Shown: positions 29,248 to 38,552 of the stretch, piece after piece
How the letters are laid out: the number at the start of each line of letters is the position of its first letter
Numbering within the stretch: position 1 is the stretch's first letter
Source: JAITWN01 sp050486285
GTDB lineage: Bacteria > Pseudomonadota > Gammaproteobacteria > SZUA-140
Reading direction: 5' to 3'
NCBI GenBank assembly: GCA_050486285.1
Contig: JBJHCZ010000017.1
Coordinates: forward strand, 1-64,000
Length of the DNA stretch: 64,000 nucleotides
The notes under the pieces: model-generated
What the model saw: the letters and a program-made list of their open reading frames with translations, nothing else
Databases searched by the model: none
Told to the model about the DNA's origin: nothing
Made by a program: the position numbers and the translations under genes

Positions 29248-30749
29248 AGAGATTTCTCGAAGGGAAGGCGTGGCTCGTGCTCGCGTTGCTCGCGCCGCTG
29301 TCAGCGATCGCGCATGAGGGCGTGACGATCCGGGAAGCGGGGCTGGAACTCTTCATGGAACCGCCGATGCTCGTCAGCGGCGAACCGGCGCGGCTGGTCG
29401 TCCACCTGACGACCCTCGAAGACCACCAGCCGGTGCGCGCGGGATCTCTCGAGATGACCTTGCAGCCGCGCGATGGCGACGGCCTGCGCGTCGAATCAAT
29501 CTCGCCGCGGCAGCCGGGTATCCACGTCCTCGAGTTCACGCCCGCGACGACGGGCATCCATACGATGCGGTTCCGTGTCCATCTCCCTGACGGGATGCGC
29601 GAGATCGTCTTGCGGGCGACCCCGGTGTTCACGCCCGAAGTGGCGCAGCGCTTCCGCGCACGCGGCGACGAAGAGGAAGATCACGACCACGATGACGAGA
29701 TCCACTTTTCCAAGGAACGGCAGTGGCGCATGGCATTTTCCACTGTGCCCGCGCGTCGGGAGGCGATCTCGGCGCGGCTGAACCTGTCGGCAATCGTCGA
29801 GCCGGTGCCGGGACGCCTGGTCGAGGTCGTCGCGCCCGCGCGCGGCATCCTTCGACAGGTCAAAGCACAGGCATGGTTGCGTGAGGGACAGGCGGTGCGT
29901 GTCGGCGATCGCCTTGCCGAACTGGTCCCGGTGGCCGCGATCGACGACCTCGCGCGGCTGCGCGCCGAACACGAGGCCGCCGAGGCGCACCTGCGGCTGG
30001 CCCAGGCCGAACTCGCGCGCGTGCGCATCCTCGCCGCCGACGGCGTGGTCGCCGAGCGCCGGCTGATCGAGGCAGAGGCAGAGGAGGTTGCGGCACGGGC
30101 GGCACGCGATACACTGCGCGACCGGCTGGCTGGCGCGCGTGGTGACGGCGCAACGGGTGAGGGCCTGCCGTTGCAGGCGACGCTCGACGGTATCGTGGTC
30201 TCCGCCCCGGTCGTCCCGGGGCAGGTCGTCGAGACCGGCGCCCGCATCGCGACGCTGCTCGATGCCCGTCGCGTCTGGCTGCGCGTGCGCGCGCCGGCGC
30301 AGGATGTCGCGCTGCTGACGGACCCGCAGGATCTCCGCGTGCGCAAGCCCGGCGGTCGTGACTGGAGCACGCTCGGGGCATCGACCCTGGTCTATCGGGG
30401 GCAGGTGCTCGAGAACGGCGAGCAGCCGCTGGTCTTCGAGATCGACAATCCCGGCGAGCTGACGATCGGACTGCCTTTGATCGCGAGTCTTGCGGTCGGC
30501 AAGCCCGAACTCCAGGTAACGATCCCCGGCGCCGCGCTGCTCGACGATGACGGCATCGACATTGTCATCGTGCAGCTGGGCGGCGAGAGCTTCGAGCGCC
30601 GGGCGGTGCGTATCGGGGTGCGCGCCGCCGGTCGCGTCGCGATCCTCGACGGCCTCGACGACGGCGAGCGTGTCGTCGTCGACGGCGCCTATGCAGTGCT
30701 GCTCGCGGGCCGCGATGCCGGAGGGCTCGACCATGGCCATGCGCACTGA
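29244..30749 (+). CDS. CzcB-like periplasmic adaptor with extra N-terminal domain
   Basis: 501 residues. After a signal peptide ending SAIAHEG come about 110 residues of an immunoglobulin-like beta domain (LFMEPPMLVSGEPARLVVHL, then TGIHTMRFRVHLPDGMREIV), an acidic His-rich linker (DEEEDHDHDDEIHFSKERQW) likely to bind metal, and then the usual membrane fusion domains: lipoyl half, alpha-hairpin (RLRAEHEAAEAHLRLAQAEL), second lipoyl half (LQATLDGIVVSAPVVPGQVV) and barrel. The pump gene begins 12 bp downstream. The extra domain is a recurrent feature of some metal-efflux adaptors. Confidence 0.8.
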   Translation: MKRFLEGKAWLVLALLAPLSAIAHEGVTIREAGLELFMEPPMLVSGEPARLVVHLTTLEDHQPVRAGSLEMTLQPRDGDGLRVESISPRQPGIHVLEFTPATTGIHTMRFRVHLPDGMREIVLRATPVFTPEVAQRFRARGDEEEDHDHDDEIHFSKERQWRMAFSTVPARREAISARLNLSAIVEPVPGRLVEVVAPARGILRQVKAQAWLREGQAVRVGDRLAELVPVAAIDDLARLRAEHEAAEAHLRLAQAELARVRILAADGVVAERRLIEAEAEEVAARAARDTLRDRLAGARGDGATGEGLPLQATLDGIVVSAPVVPGQVVETGARIATLLDARRVWLRVRAPAQDVALLTDPQDLRVRKPGGRDWSTLGASTLVYRGQVLENGEQPLVFEIDNPGELTIGLPLIASLAVGKPELQVTIPGAALLDDDGIDIVIVQLGGESFERRAVRIGVRAAGRVAILDGLDDGERVVVDGAYAVLLAGRDAGGLDHGHAH

Positions 30750-30761
30750 GGGGAGGCCGAC

Positions 30762-33700
30762 ATGCTGGACAGACTGATCGGCTGGTCGCTCGACAATCGC
30801 GTGATCGTCATAGCGCTCGCCGCGGCGCTGCTCGCCGCCGGCGCGTGGTCGGCGCGTAATGCCGTGCTCGACGTGTTTCCGGACCTGACGGCGCCGACGG
30901 TCACGGTGATGACCGAGGCGCCGGGTCTGGCCGCGGAGGAGGTCGAGCAGCAGGTCACGTTTGCGATCGAGAGCGCCGTCAACGGCGCCGATCGCGTGCG
31001 CCGCGTGCGCTCGCAGTCGGTGCCCGGCTTCTCGATGGTCTGGGTCGAGTTCGACTGGGGCGTCGATATCTACGAGGCGCGCCAGGTCGTCACCGAACGG
31101 CTCGGTCAGGTGCGCGGGCTGCCGGGCGGCGTCGAGGCCCCGCAACTCGGTCCGATCACCTCGATCATGGGCGAGATCCTCTATCTCGGCCTGCGCGCAA
31201 CGGCGCCCGCCGACCTGATGCAGGCGCGTGAGGCCGCGGACTGGCTGATCGGCCCGCAGCTGCTCGGTATCCCGGGCGTCGCCCAGGTCGTCAGTCTCGG
31301 CGGCGAGGTGCGGCAGTATCAGGCCCTGATCGACCCCGAGCGCCTGCGCGCCCATGACGTCGGCGTGCAGCAGTTGCGCGACGCGCTGGCGGCGGCCAAC
31401 CGCAATGCCAGCGGCGCGTTGGTCGAGCGCGGCGGCCAGGATTATCTGGTCCGCTTCCTCGGTCGCAGCACGGACCTCGACGATTTTCGGGAGGCGGTGG
31501 TCGCGGTACGCGGCGATCTGCCGCTGCGCGTGCGCCACGTCGCCGACATCACGATCGGGCCGGCGCTCGCGGTCGGCAACGGCGGCGTCAACGGCGAGGA
31601 TGGCGTCGTCATCGCGGTCGCGAAGCAACCGGGCGCCGATACCCCGGCGCTGACGCGGGCGATCGGCGCGCGCCTCGAAGCACTGCGGCCCCATTTGCCG
31701 GCGGGCGTGGTACTGGAACCCGCGCTGTTCCGCCAGGCCGATTTCATCGAGCTGGCGGTACGCAACGTCTCGATCGCGCTGCGCGATGGCGCGATCTTCG
31801 TCGCAGTGATCCTGTTCCTGTTCCTGCTGAACGTGCGCACGACCGCGATCTCCCTGCTGGCGATACCCTTGTCGCTGGTCGCGGCGCTGCTCGCGTTGAC
31901 GGCGCTCGGCATCGGCATCAACACGATGACGCTCGGCGGCATGACGATCGCGATCGGCGCGCTGGTCGACGACGCGATCATCTTCGTCGAGAATATCCAC
32001 CGGCGCCTGCGCGAGAACCATGCCCGCGCGACGCCCGCCGGCACGATCGCGGTGATCCGCGACGCCTGCGTCGAGGTGCGCCGTCCGGTGGTGTTCTCGA
32101 CCGCGATCATCATGCTGGTGTTCGCGCCTCTGTTCTTCCTCGGCGGCGTCGAGGGCAGGCTGCTGCAGCCGCTCGGCATCGCCTATCTGGTCGCGATCGC
32201 CGCCTCGCTGCTGGTCGCGCTGACGGTCACGCCGGTGCTGGCGCACGGGTTGTTCCCCGGTGGCCGGGTATCGCGCGACGGCGGCGAGCCGCCGACGGTA
32301 CGGCTGCTGGTGAGCGCCTACCGACCGCTCCTGCGCCTGACGCAGGCATGGCCGCGCACGGTGCTCGCGGTCTCGCTCTCGCTGGTCCTCGCGACCCTGC
32401 TGGTCGTCAGCCAGCTCGGGCGATCGTTCCTGCCCGAGTTCAATGAGGGCAGCCTGACGATCGAGATGGTCACGCCGCCGGGGACCGCGCTCGCCGAATC
32501 GGCGCGGCTCGCGCAGGCGGTCGAGCGGGCGATCGCCGGGCGCCCGGAGGTACTCTCGGTGGCACGGCGCACCGGCCGCGCCGAGCTCGCGGAGCATACC
32601 CAGCCGCCGCACATGAGCGAGATCGACGTCCGCCTCGGCCCGCTGCCGCAGGGTAAGGCAGCGTTCCTCGAAGAGCTGCGTGAATTGCTGTCCGGCTTCG
32701 GAGGCGTAGGGTTCCATATCGGCCAGCCGATCTCGCACCGGATCGATCATATGCTGTCCGGCGTGCGCGCCAACGTCGCGATCAAGATCTTCGGCCCGTC
32801 ACTGGCCGAGCTGCGGCGTCTCGGCGGCGAGATCGAGGCGCAACTGGAGACGATCGAGGGGCTGGTCGACGTCGTGGTCGAACCGCAGGCGGAGTCGCCG
32901 CAGTTTCGCTTGCGGGCCGATCGCGACGCCCTCGGACGTTACGGGTTGACGGTCGGCGAGATTGCCGAACTCATCGAGATCGCCTGGCGCGGCGAGGTCG
33001 TGTCGCAGGTGTTCGAGGGCAACCGGCGCTTCGACTTCGTGATCCGTCTGCCGGACGAACTGCGCGGCGACTTCGAGCGGCTCGCCGGGCTGCCGGTGAC
33101 GACGCCGGCCGGCTACCGGGTGACGCTCGGAGAGCTGGTGATCCCGGCGCGCGAGCGCGGTGCCGGCACGATCCTGCGCGAGAATGCGGAGCGCCGGCTG
33201 GTCGTCGGCGCGAACGTCGCCGGGCGCGACCTGCATGGCGCGGTCGGGGAGGTGAGATCACGGCTCGCGGAGCAGATCGAGTTGCCGACCGGCTATCGCA
33301 TCGAATACGGCGGGCAATTCGAGGCCGAGGCGCAGGCGACCCGCACGCTGGTCGTCGTCGGGTCGGCGGTCCTGATCGCGATGCTGATGTTGCTGGCGCT
33401 GGCCTTGCGCTCCCTGAAGCTCGGCCTCGTCGTCATGGCGAACGTGCCGCTGGCCCTGGTCGGCGGCGTGATCGCGGTGCTCGCGATGGGCGGCGTCATG
33501 ACGGTCGCGGCGCTGGTCGGTTTCATTACGCTGTTCGGGATCGCCGTCCGCAACGGACTGTTGTTGATCAGCCGCTACCAGAGCCTTGCCGCCGAGGGAC
33601 TGGCGCACGACGAGGTCATCGAGCGCGGCTCGACCGAGCGTCTGACGCCGATCCTGATGACTGCGCTGACCGCGGCACTGGCGCTGATCCCGCTCGCGCT

Positions 33701-33902
33701 CGGACTCGGCGAACCCGGCACCGAGATCCAGGCGCCGATGGCCTGGGTGATCCTCGGCGGCCTGCTCAGCGCGACCGCGCTGAACATGGTGGTCGTGCCG
33801 GCGCTGTACCGGCTGATCGGCGCCGGCATCGCGGCGGATGACGCGGCCCCCGGCGCAGCAGGATTGCAGGCGATTCAGGGGACTTCCAGCGATATCAGGT
33901 AA
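30762..33902 (+). CDS. CzcA/CusA-like heavy-metal RND exporter
   Basis: 1046 residues, the inner-membrane proton-driven pump. It starts MLDRLIGWSLDNRVIVIALA and has the heavy-metal subfamily motif VFPDLTAPTVTVMTEAPGLA (typical AEEVE follows). The proton-relay helix reads GGMTIAIGALVDDAIIFVEN, with a double aspartate. That differs from Zn/Co-type CzcA (DFG...DGAV) and from CusA (AMVDAAIVMIEN), so the transported metal cannot be assigned. Its 3' end overlaps the convergent cytochrome gene by 28 bases. Confidence 0.85.
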   Translation: MLDRLIGWSLDNRVIVIALAAALLAAGAWSARNAVLDVFPDLTAPTVTVMTEAPGLAAEEVEQQVTFAIESAVNGADRVRRVRSQSVPGFSMVWVEFDWGVDIYEARQVVTERLGQVRGLPGGVEAPQLGPITSIMGEILYLGLRATAPADLMQAREAADWLIGPQLLGIPGVAQVVSLGGEVRQYQALIDPERLRAHDVGVQQLRDALAAANRNASGALVERGGQDYLVRFLGRSTDLDDFREAVVAVRGDLPLRVRHVADITIGPALAVGNGGVNGEDGVVIAVAKQPGADTPALTRAIGARLEALRPHLPAGVVLEPALFRQADFIELAVRNVSIALRDGAIFVAVILFLFLLNVRTTAISLLAIPLSLVAALLALTALGIGINTMTLGGMTIAIGALVDDAIIFVENIHRRLRENHARATPAGTIAVIRDACVEVRRPVVFSTAIIMLVFAPLFFLGGVEGRLLQPLGIAYLVAIAASLLVALTVTPVLAHGLFPGGRVSRDGGEPPTVRLLVSAYRPLLRLTQAWPRTVLAVSLSLVLATLLVVSQLGRSFLPEFNEGSLTIEMVTPPGTALAESARLAQAVERAIAGRPEVLSVARRTGRAELAEHTQPPHMSEIDVRLGPLPQGKAAFLEELRELLSGFGGVGFHIGQPISHRIDHMLSGVRANVAIKIFGPSLAELRRLGGEIEAQLETIEGLVDVVVEPQAESPQFRLRADRDALGRYGLTVGEIAELIEIAWRGEVVSQVFEGNRRFDFVIRLPDELRGDFERLAGLPVTTPAGYRVTLGELVIPARERGAGTILRENAERRLVVGANVAGRDLHGAVGEVRSRLAEQIELPTGYRIEYGGQFEAEAQATRTLVVVGSAVLIAMLMLLALALRSLKLGLVVMANVPLALVGGVIAVLAMGGVMTVAALVGFITLFGIAVRNGLLLISRYQSLAAEGLAHDEVIERGSTERLTPILMTALTAALALIPLALGLGEPGTEIQAPMAWVILGGLLSATALNMVVVPALYRLIGAGIAADDAAPGAAGLQAIQGTSSDIR

Positions 33903-34651
33903 TGCACGAGGTCCCAGATCTCGTGCTCCCTCCCTGCGAAGGCCCCGGCATAGCCCGGCATCGGCGTGCCGTCGAGGCCGGTGATCAGCGTGCGGTAGAG
34001 GTCCTCGGGACGACTGCCGTTGCCGAACATCTCCGGCCGGGTCAGGTCCATCGGCATGACCATGAGCCCGCGCTGGTCGCTCATGTGCAGCGCCGTCAGG
34101 CTGCCGTCGTCGCCGTGACAGGCGGCGCAGCCGAGCGTCTCGTAGAGGCCGCGACCGCGGCGGATGCTTTCCGGCGTGTACGCGGCGGGGCCGGGGTAGT
34201 CGAGGAAGCGCAGCGGGGTCTCCGTCGGCAGCGGCCGGCCGATGAATTCGGCCTCGATATAGCGCGCGACCTGGCGGATGCCGCGCTCGCCGAGATTGCG
34301 ATAGGCCGGCATGTAGCCCGGGATGCCCTTGCGGATCGTGCGCATGAGGTCGGTCAGCAGCGGCGGTTCGCCGCTCGGCGTCGAGCGGAACTTGAAGGTC
34401 GAAGTCGTGAAATCGTTCGGGCGCGGGTGCGAGTACGGCCCGAGGAAGATCGCCGCGCCGCCGTCGCCGTGGCCGCGCGTGCCGTGACAGGAGACGCAGC
34501 TCATCTCGTAGATCATCCGGCCTGCACGCAGCTCGGCGGCATCGTGGTGGTGATGGTCGTGCCGATGCGGGTCATCGTCCGCGATGACCGCGGCGGTGAT
34601 GAGCAACGCGAGCGAGAGCAGGATTATTGCGATTGCGGGCGGGTGTTTCAT
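33875..34651 (-). CDS. Periplasmic diheme cytochrome c
   Basis: 258 residues with two CxxCH heme sites: CVSCHGTRGHGDGG in the first half and CAACHGDDGS in the second, each followed by a class I-type methionine region (PGYMPAY and GTPMPGY). It has a signal peptide (AIIILLSLALLITAAVIA-type) then a His-rich stretch RHDHHHHD. Two ATGs lie near the ribosome site AAGGAGA; 34651 has 7-base spacing and is preferred to 34657. It lies 25 bp downstream of the cytochrome-porin and is likely its periplasmic electron partner (inference). Confidence 0.82.
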   Translation of the reverse strand: MKHPPAIAIILLSLALLITAAVIADDDPHRHDHHHHDAAELRAGRMIYEMSCVSCHGTRGHGDGGAAIFLGPYSHPRPNDFTTSTFKFRSTPSGEPPLLTDLMRTIRKGIPGYMPAYRNLGERGIRQVARYIEAEFIGRPLPTETPLRFLDYPGPAAYTPESIRRGRGLYETLGCAACHGDDGSLTALHMSDQRGLMVMPMDLTRPEMFGNGSRPEDLYRTLITGLDGTPMPGYAGAFAGREHEIWDLVHYLISLEVP

Positions 34652-34676
34652 GATCATGTCTCCTTCGGCGCGCGCG

Positions 34677-36038
34677 TCAGAATACGAGGTCGAGGCCGGC
34701 CGTGAACAGGTGGCGGAAGTTCTGCAACGGATTTGCGCTGACGTCGCCGGCGTTGTAGCTGTCGCGCAGCCACAGCGACAGATTGTCGCGCAGATAGTAG
34801 CGACCCTGCAGCGAGAGCACACTGCCGTCGGCCCGCTGGTCGATGAAGCCGCCGGCATCCAGGCGGTCGTAACGCAAGGACCACAGCCAGGCGTCGGTCG
34901 CGAGCCAGTCGGCCTGGACCGTCACGCCGAGGGCGCGGTCGTCGAACGGCGCGATGCCGTCGGGCAGCTCACGGAGTTGGTCGCGGATCACCGCGCCATA
35001 GACATCGAAATGGCGCCAGCGCAGGTTCGCGGCGAGGCCGGTACGCAGCCAGTCGATCGGGAGGCCGCCGACCTGCGCGGTCTCGAAGCCCCGCTGCACG
35101 AGCGCCGAGACGCTGCCGGAGACATAGCGGCGGCCGCCGAAGTTCATCCTCGCCATCAGGTAGGGATCCTTCTTGCGGTTCGCGTCCCTGTCTCCGGTGG
35201 CGGCCCCCTGCAGGATGCCGGCCTGCAGCAGGAAACGGCCGATCATCAGGTGGGTATCGATGCCGGTGTCGCCGTCCGTGTTGTACAGCACCGGTTCGGT
35301 GACCTCGAGCGGGCGGCCGTCCAGGGTCTCGACGCCGAAGAACTTCGCCGCGAAGGCATAGGGCCTGAGCGCGAAGCGGGTCGTCGTCCCGCCTGCAGTG
35401 CTGCCGCCGATATTTTCGATCAGCTGGCGGTTGGTCGGATACGAGAAGTTCGTCGACGGGTCGATCTTGCCGGCCATGATCATCGGTCCCATCACCATGG
35501 GTCCGCCGCCATGTCCGCCGTGTCCACCGCCGCGTCGCCATAGCGCCTCGAGGTTCGCCAGCACGAAGAACTCGTGGCCGATGCCGAATTCCTCTTCGTC
35601 ACCCTCGAAGGTGAAGAAATAACTGATGTCGTCGGTCAGCGTGCCGGTGAGATAGAGCTCGGCGCTGCGCAGCGAGGCGATGTCCAGTGCGTCATCGCCG
35701 GCGGCAGCGCCGTCGGTCCCGGCGAGGATATCGCCGCGCGCGCGCACGGACAGCGAGTTCAACAGGTCGGTCTCGGACCAGATCCGGCCGATCTGGCGCT
35801 TGCGGTGCCGCTCGCCGTCATTCACCGCCGGGATGCGGAAGCCGGCCATATGGAAGGCCTCGCCGAAGTCGTTGAGGCGCGGCGGCTTGGTGTGGCAGGC
35901 GGTGCACGACAGGTCGTGCTTGCGGGCGAAGGCCGGGAGCGCCTCGGCGGACGCCGGCCACAAAAGGGGTGCCATGAGGGCGGCGAGCACGATGGCGAGG
36001 GTCGCGACGCGCGCGCGCGAAGACTGCGATGATGACAT
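34677..36038 (-). CDS. Cyc2-like outer-membrane fused monoheme cytochrome-porin
   Basis: 453 residues. A signal peptide (VATLAIVLAALMAPLLWPAS, ending AEA) is followed at once by LPAFARKHDLSCTACHTKPP and LNDFGEAFHMAGF, the arrangement of Cyc2-type proteins: FAR, one CxxCH, then LNxFGxxF and GY/GF. The rest is a predicted beta-barrel ending in phenylalanine (LFTAGLDLVF), typical of outer-membrane porins. A Gly/His/Met loop (GGHGGHGGGPMVMGPMIM) may bind metal. ATG 36038 has GGAG upstream. Cyc2 proteins take electrons from extracellular Fe(II); many distant relatives have no proven role, so function is tentative. Confidence 0.65.
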   Translation of the reverse strand: MSSSQSSRARVATLAIVLAALMAPLLWPASAEALPAFARKHDLSCTACHTKPPRLNDFGEAFHMAGFRIPAVNDGERHRKRQIGRIWSETDLLNSLSVRARGDILAGTDGAAAGDDALDIASLRSAELYLTGTLTDDISYFFTFEGDEEEFGIGHEFFVLANLEALWRRGGGHGGHGGGPMVMGPMIMAGKIDPSTNFSYPTNRQLIENIGGSTAGGTTTRFALRPYAFAAKFFGVETLDGRPLEVTEPVLYNTDGDTGIDTHLMIGRFLLQAGILQGAATGDRDANRKKDPYLMARMNFGGRRYVSGSVSALVQRGFETAQVGGLPIDWLRTGLAANLRWRHFDVYGAVIRDQLRELPDGIAPFDDRALGVTVQADWLATDAWLWSLRYDRLDAGGFIDQRADGSVLSLQGRYYLRDNLSLWLRDSYNAGDVSANPLQNFRHLFTAGLDLVF

Positions 36039-36154
36039 GAACAATACTCCGTGATCCTGTGTGGCCGCCTGCGGCGGCGGCGGGCGGTGCCGTTGCGTGC
36101 ACGGGGGAGACGAGGTATCGGCGCTCGCGCGAGCGAACGGACGCACCCCTCCCG

Positions 36155-36544
36155 TCAGGCCGGGATCGGAGGTCGGTAGAGCGAGGTGGCGGTGGTGGCG
36201 GTCAGGAAAGGCATGATCGTGAAGCGGAGTCCGGAGACGGGGATGGCGGGCGCGTCGGCAGCGGCGGCCGGCAGCAGCGACGCGCAACTGCCGATACAGC
36301 ACAGGCAGGCGCGCGACTCTTCGCAGGTGGTGTCGCTCGAATGGACGACGACGCCGTCATCCTCCGCATCCACGCCATGGTGGGCATGGGCGGGATCGTG
36401 AGCCGTGTGGACGACCTCGGCGGACACAGGTGCTTCGCCGCCGGCGTGGACATGCCCGCCGAGCGCGGCGAAGGCGCCTTGGGACAGGAAGGCCAGCAGC
36501 GCGGCGAAAGCGACCGCGGCCTTGCGTCTCCGCGACAGGGTCAT
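36155..36544 (-). CDS. Small exported His/Cys-rich protein
   Basis: 129 residues: N-terminal signal (AAVAFAALLAFLSQGAFA), a His-rich middle (VHTAHDPAHAHHGV) and a cysteine cluster (CEESRACLCCIGSC) before a hydrophobic C-terminal part. The composition suggests periplasmic metal binding. It precedes the cytochrome-porin on the same strand by 116 bp and probably shares its transcript. It parallels the small His-rich gene at 27518 that heads the czc operon. No family recognised with confidence. Confidence 0.5.
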   Translation of the reverse strand: MTLSRRRKAAVAFAALLAFLSQGAFAALGGHVHAGGEAPVSAEVVHTAHDPAHAHHGVDAEDDGVVVHSSDTTCEESRACLCCIGSCASLLPAAAADAPAIPVSGLRFTIMPFLTATTATSLYRPPIPA

Positions 36545-36618
36545 GGTAATCTCACCCGGTTCCGGTGGAGTCGAGTCATGATCGGGGATTCTAGCGCAAA
36601 ACGAACGGCGATGTCGCG

Positions 36619-38130
36619 ATGACCGGACCGCGCCTGCTCGAACGCCTCGAACGCGCGGGCAATGCCCTGCCGCATCCGGCGACGCTGTTCGCGATCGCGC
36701 TCATCGTCGTCATGCTGCTGTCGCAGCTCGCGGCCTGGGCCGGCTGGTCGGTCGAGCGGCCGGCGCCGGACGGCGACGGCACGATCACCGTCGTCGCCAG
36801 GAGTCTGTTCGACAGCGACGGCCTGTGGTGGCTGCTGTCGACGATGGTCGAGAACTTCGTGACCTTCCCGCCGCTCGGCATCGTGCTGGTCGCGATGCTC
36901 GGCATCGGTCTCGCCGAACGCAGCGGTCTGCTGCCGGCGCTGATCGGGCGCGCGCTGCGGGTGACACCGCAACACCTGCTGACGCCGTCGGTCGTGTTCA
37001 TCGGCATCCTGTCGTCGATGACGCTCGACGCCGGCTATGTCGTGCTGCCGCCGCTCGCCGCCGCGCTCTATCACGCCGCCGGCCGTCCCCCGTTGGCCGG
37101 CCTCGCCGCGGCCTTCGCCGGCGTCTCGGCCGGCTTCAGCGCGAACCTGTTCATCACCGGCCTCGATCCGCTGCTTGCCGGCTTCACACAGGCCGGCGCG
37201 CAGATCCTCGCGCCGGACTATCGCGTCGCCGTCACCGCGAACTGGTGGCTGATGATCGTGTCCACGGCACTGCTGACGCTGGTCGGCTGGTGGGTGACCG
37301 CCCGCTACGTCGAACCGCGCTGCGCGGCTGTGCCGGTGCAGGCCGCAGGCGGGGAGGGTGAGTCCATCGACCCGAACGCGGCCTCGTCGCGCGGCCTCGT
37401 CGCCGCCGGCATCGCCTTCGCGCTGGCCCTCGCCGCCGTGCTGCTGCTGGTGCTGCTGCCGGGCGCGCCGCTGCACGGCGACGGCACGCACTTCCCGCGC
37501 TGGGTCGAGGCGATGATCCCGCTGCTGTTCCTGGTCTTTCTCGCGCCGGGCCTCGCCTACGGCATCGCCGCCGGCACGATCCGCAGCGACCGCGACGCGG
37601 CGCGGATGATGGCGGACACCCTCGCCGCGCTGGCGCCGTATATCGTGCTCGCGTTCTTCGCCGCGCAGTTCATCGCGGCGTTCCGCTACAGCGAACTCGG
37701 TCTGCTGCTCGCGATCGCCGGCGGCGAATGGCTGGCGACGCTGCCGCTGCCGGCGACCGCGCTGGTACTCGCGTTCATCGTCATGGTCGCGATCGCGAAC
37801 CTGTTCATCGGCTCGGCGTCGGCGAAATACGCCTTCTTCGCGCCGGTGTTCGTACCGATGCTGATGATGGCCGGCATCAGTCCCGAGTTGACCCAGGCCG
37901 CCTACCGCATCGGCGACTCGATCACCAATGTGGTGACGCCGCTGAATCCGTACTGGGTCATCCTGCTCGCCTTCATGCAGCGTTGGCGCGCCGATGCCGG
38001 CATCGGCACGCTGATCGCGCTGATGATCCCGTATACGGTCGCCTTCGCGCTGGTGTGGCCGCTGCTGCTGTTGCTGTGGATGCTGACCGGCCTGCCGCTC
38101 GGCCCGGGCGGCGGCCTCAACTGGCCCTGA
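36619..38130 (+). CDS. AbgT-family transporter
   Basis: 503 residues with about a dozen hydrophobic helices. The N-terminus (LLERLERAGNALPHPATLFA) and internal motifs LAERSGLLPALIGRALRVTP, GFSANLFITGLDPLLAGFT, IGSASAKYAFFAPVFVPMLM and RIGDSITNVVTPLNPYWVIL are those of AbgT/MtrF proteins. Members import p-aminobenzoyl-glutamate or export sulfonamides; both activities are reported for the family. It is divergent from the His/Cys-rich gene. A large palindromic element starts 22 bp after its stop and may end its transcript. Confidence 0.88.
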   Translation: MTGPRLLERLERAGNALPHPATLFAIALIVVMLLSQLAAWAGWSVERPAPDGDGTITVVARSLFDSDGLWWLLSTMVENFVTFPPLGIVLVAMLGIGLAERSGLLPALIGRALRVTPQHLLTPSVVFIGILSSMTLDAGYVVLPPLAAALYHAAGRPPLAGLAAAFAGVSAGFSANLFITGLDPLLAGFTQAGAQILAPDYRVAVTANWWLMIVSTALLTLVGWWVTARYVEPRCAAVPVQAAGGEGESIDPNAASSRGLVAAGIAFALALAAVLLLVLLPGAPLHGDGTHFPRWVEAMIPLLFLVFLAPGLAYGIAAGTIRSDRDAARMMADTLAALAPYIVLAFFAAQFIAAFRYSELGLLLAIAGGEWLATLPLPATALVLAFIVMVAIANLFIGSASAKYAFFAPVFVPMLMMAGISPELTQAAYRIGDSITNVVTPLNPYWVILLAFMQRWRADAGIGTLIALMIPYTVAFALVWPLLLLLWMLTGLPLGPGGGLNWP

Positions 38131-38152
38131 GCCCTTCGAAGCAGCCGCGCTT

Positions 38153-38364
38153 GCCGGATCGGGGGCCGGTCCCGCCGATCGTGCCCGCGATACGAGCCGG
38201 AAGCCTGCGGGTGGCCTGACGGCTTGCGGGACCTTCAGGCCGCAGGGATGCGGCCTGGGAGCGTACATGGATGTATTAACAGCGTGTCCCGCAAGCCGTC
38301 AGGCCACCCGCAGGCTTCCAACCACTACGCTATGAGGATCGGCGGGACCGGCCCCCGATCCGGC
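38153..38364 (+). repeat. Palindromic GGGAT-hairpin element B (family 1, nested arms)
   Basis: Two nested perfect inverted repeats: outer 28-bp arms at 38153-38180 and 38337-38364, inner 34-bp arms at 38199-38232 and 38286-38319. The 53-nt core holds AGGCCGC/GCGGCCT closing an AGGGAT loop, and TAC/GTA closing ATGGAT inside GTACATGGATGT. The core aligns with that of element A, while the arms are unrelated in sequence. Relative to A the outermost hairpin pair changes from C-G to A-T, a compensatory change. It lies between the AbgT gene and the porin promoter, pointing rightward. Confidence 0.85.
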
Positions 38365-38407
38365 GCCGATGTTGCAGGCGCGCCACACAGATTCCGCTTT
38401 AACCAAA

Positions 38408-38452
38408 TTGTCACGATCCCGTCATTTGACTGTCACGGTCGCTGCCTACACT
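38408..38452 (+). promoter_or_regulatory. PhoB box (three heptamers) and -10 of the porin gene
   Basis: TTGTCAC (38408), CCGTCAT (38419) and CTGTCAC (38430) recur at exactly 11-bp steps, the spacing of PhoB half-sites (consensus CTGTCAT plus 4 bases). TACACT at 38447-38452 is a plausible -10 downstream, replacing the need for a -35 as in known Pho promoters. The gene that follows encodes a phosphate-type porin, supporting control by PhoB under phosphate limitation. Confidence 0.75.
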
Positions 38453-38552
38453 GCCTCCTGCATGCCGGGGATCGGGAATCCGTCCGGACACGAGCAACTG
38501 GAGAGCGGAAATGATGATCAGCGGTTTCACACAAAAGACTCGGGAGACAGCA

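Noticed and set aside
29496..32750. Open frame of 1084 codons antisense to the CzcB/CzcA genes
   Set aside because: Arg/Gln/His-rich shadow of the real genes; no start context or motif.
38224..38514. Small frame across palindromic element B
   Set aside because: Translated repeat with no start signals; the reverse strand gives the equally spurious RPHPCGLKVPQ.
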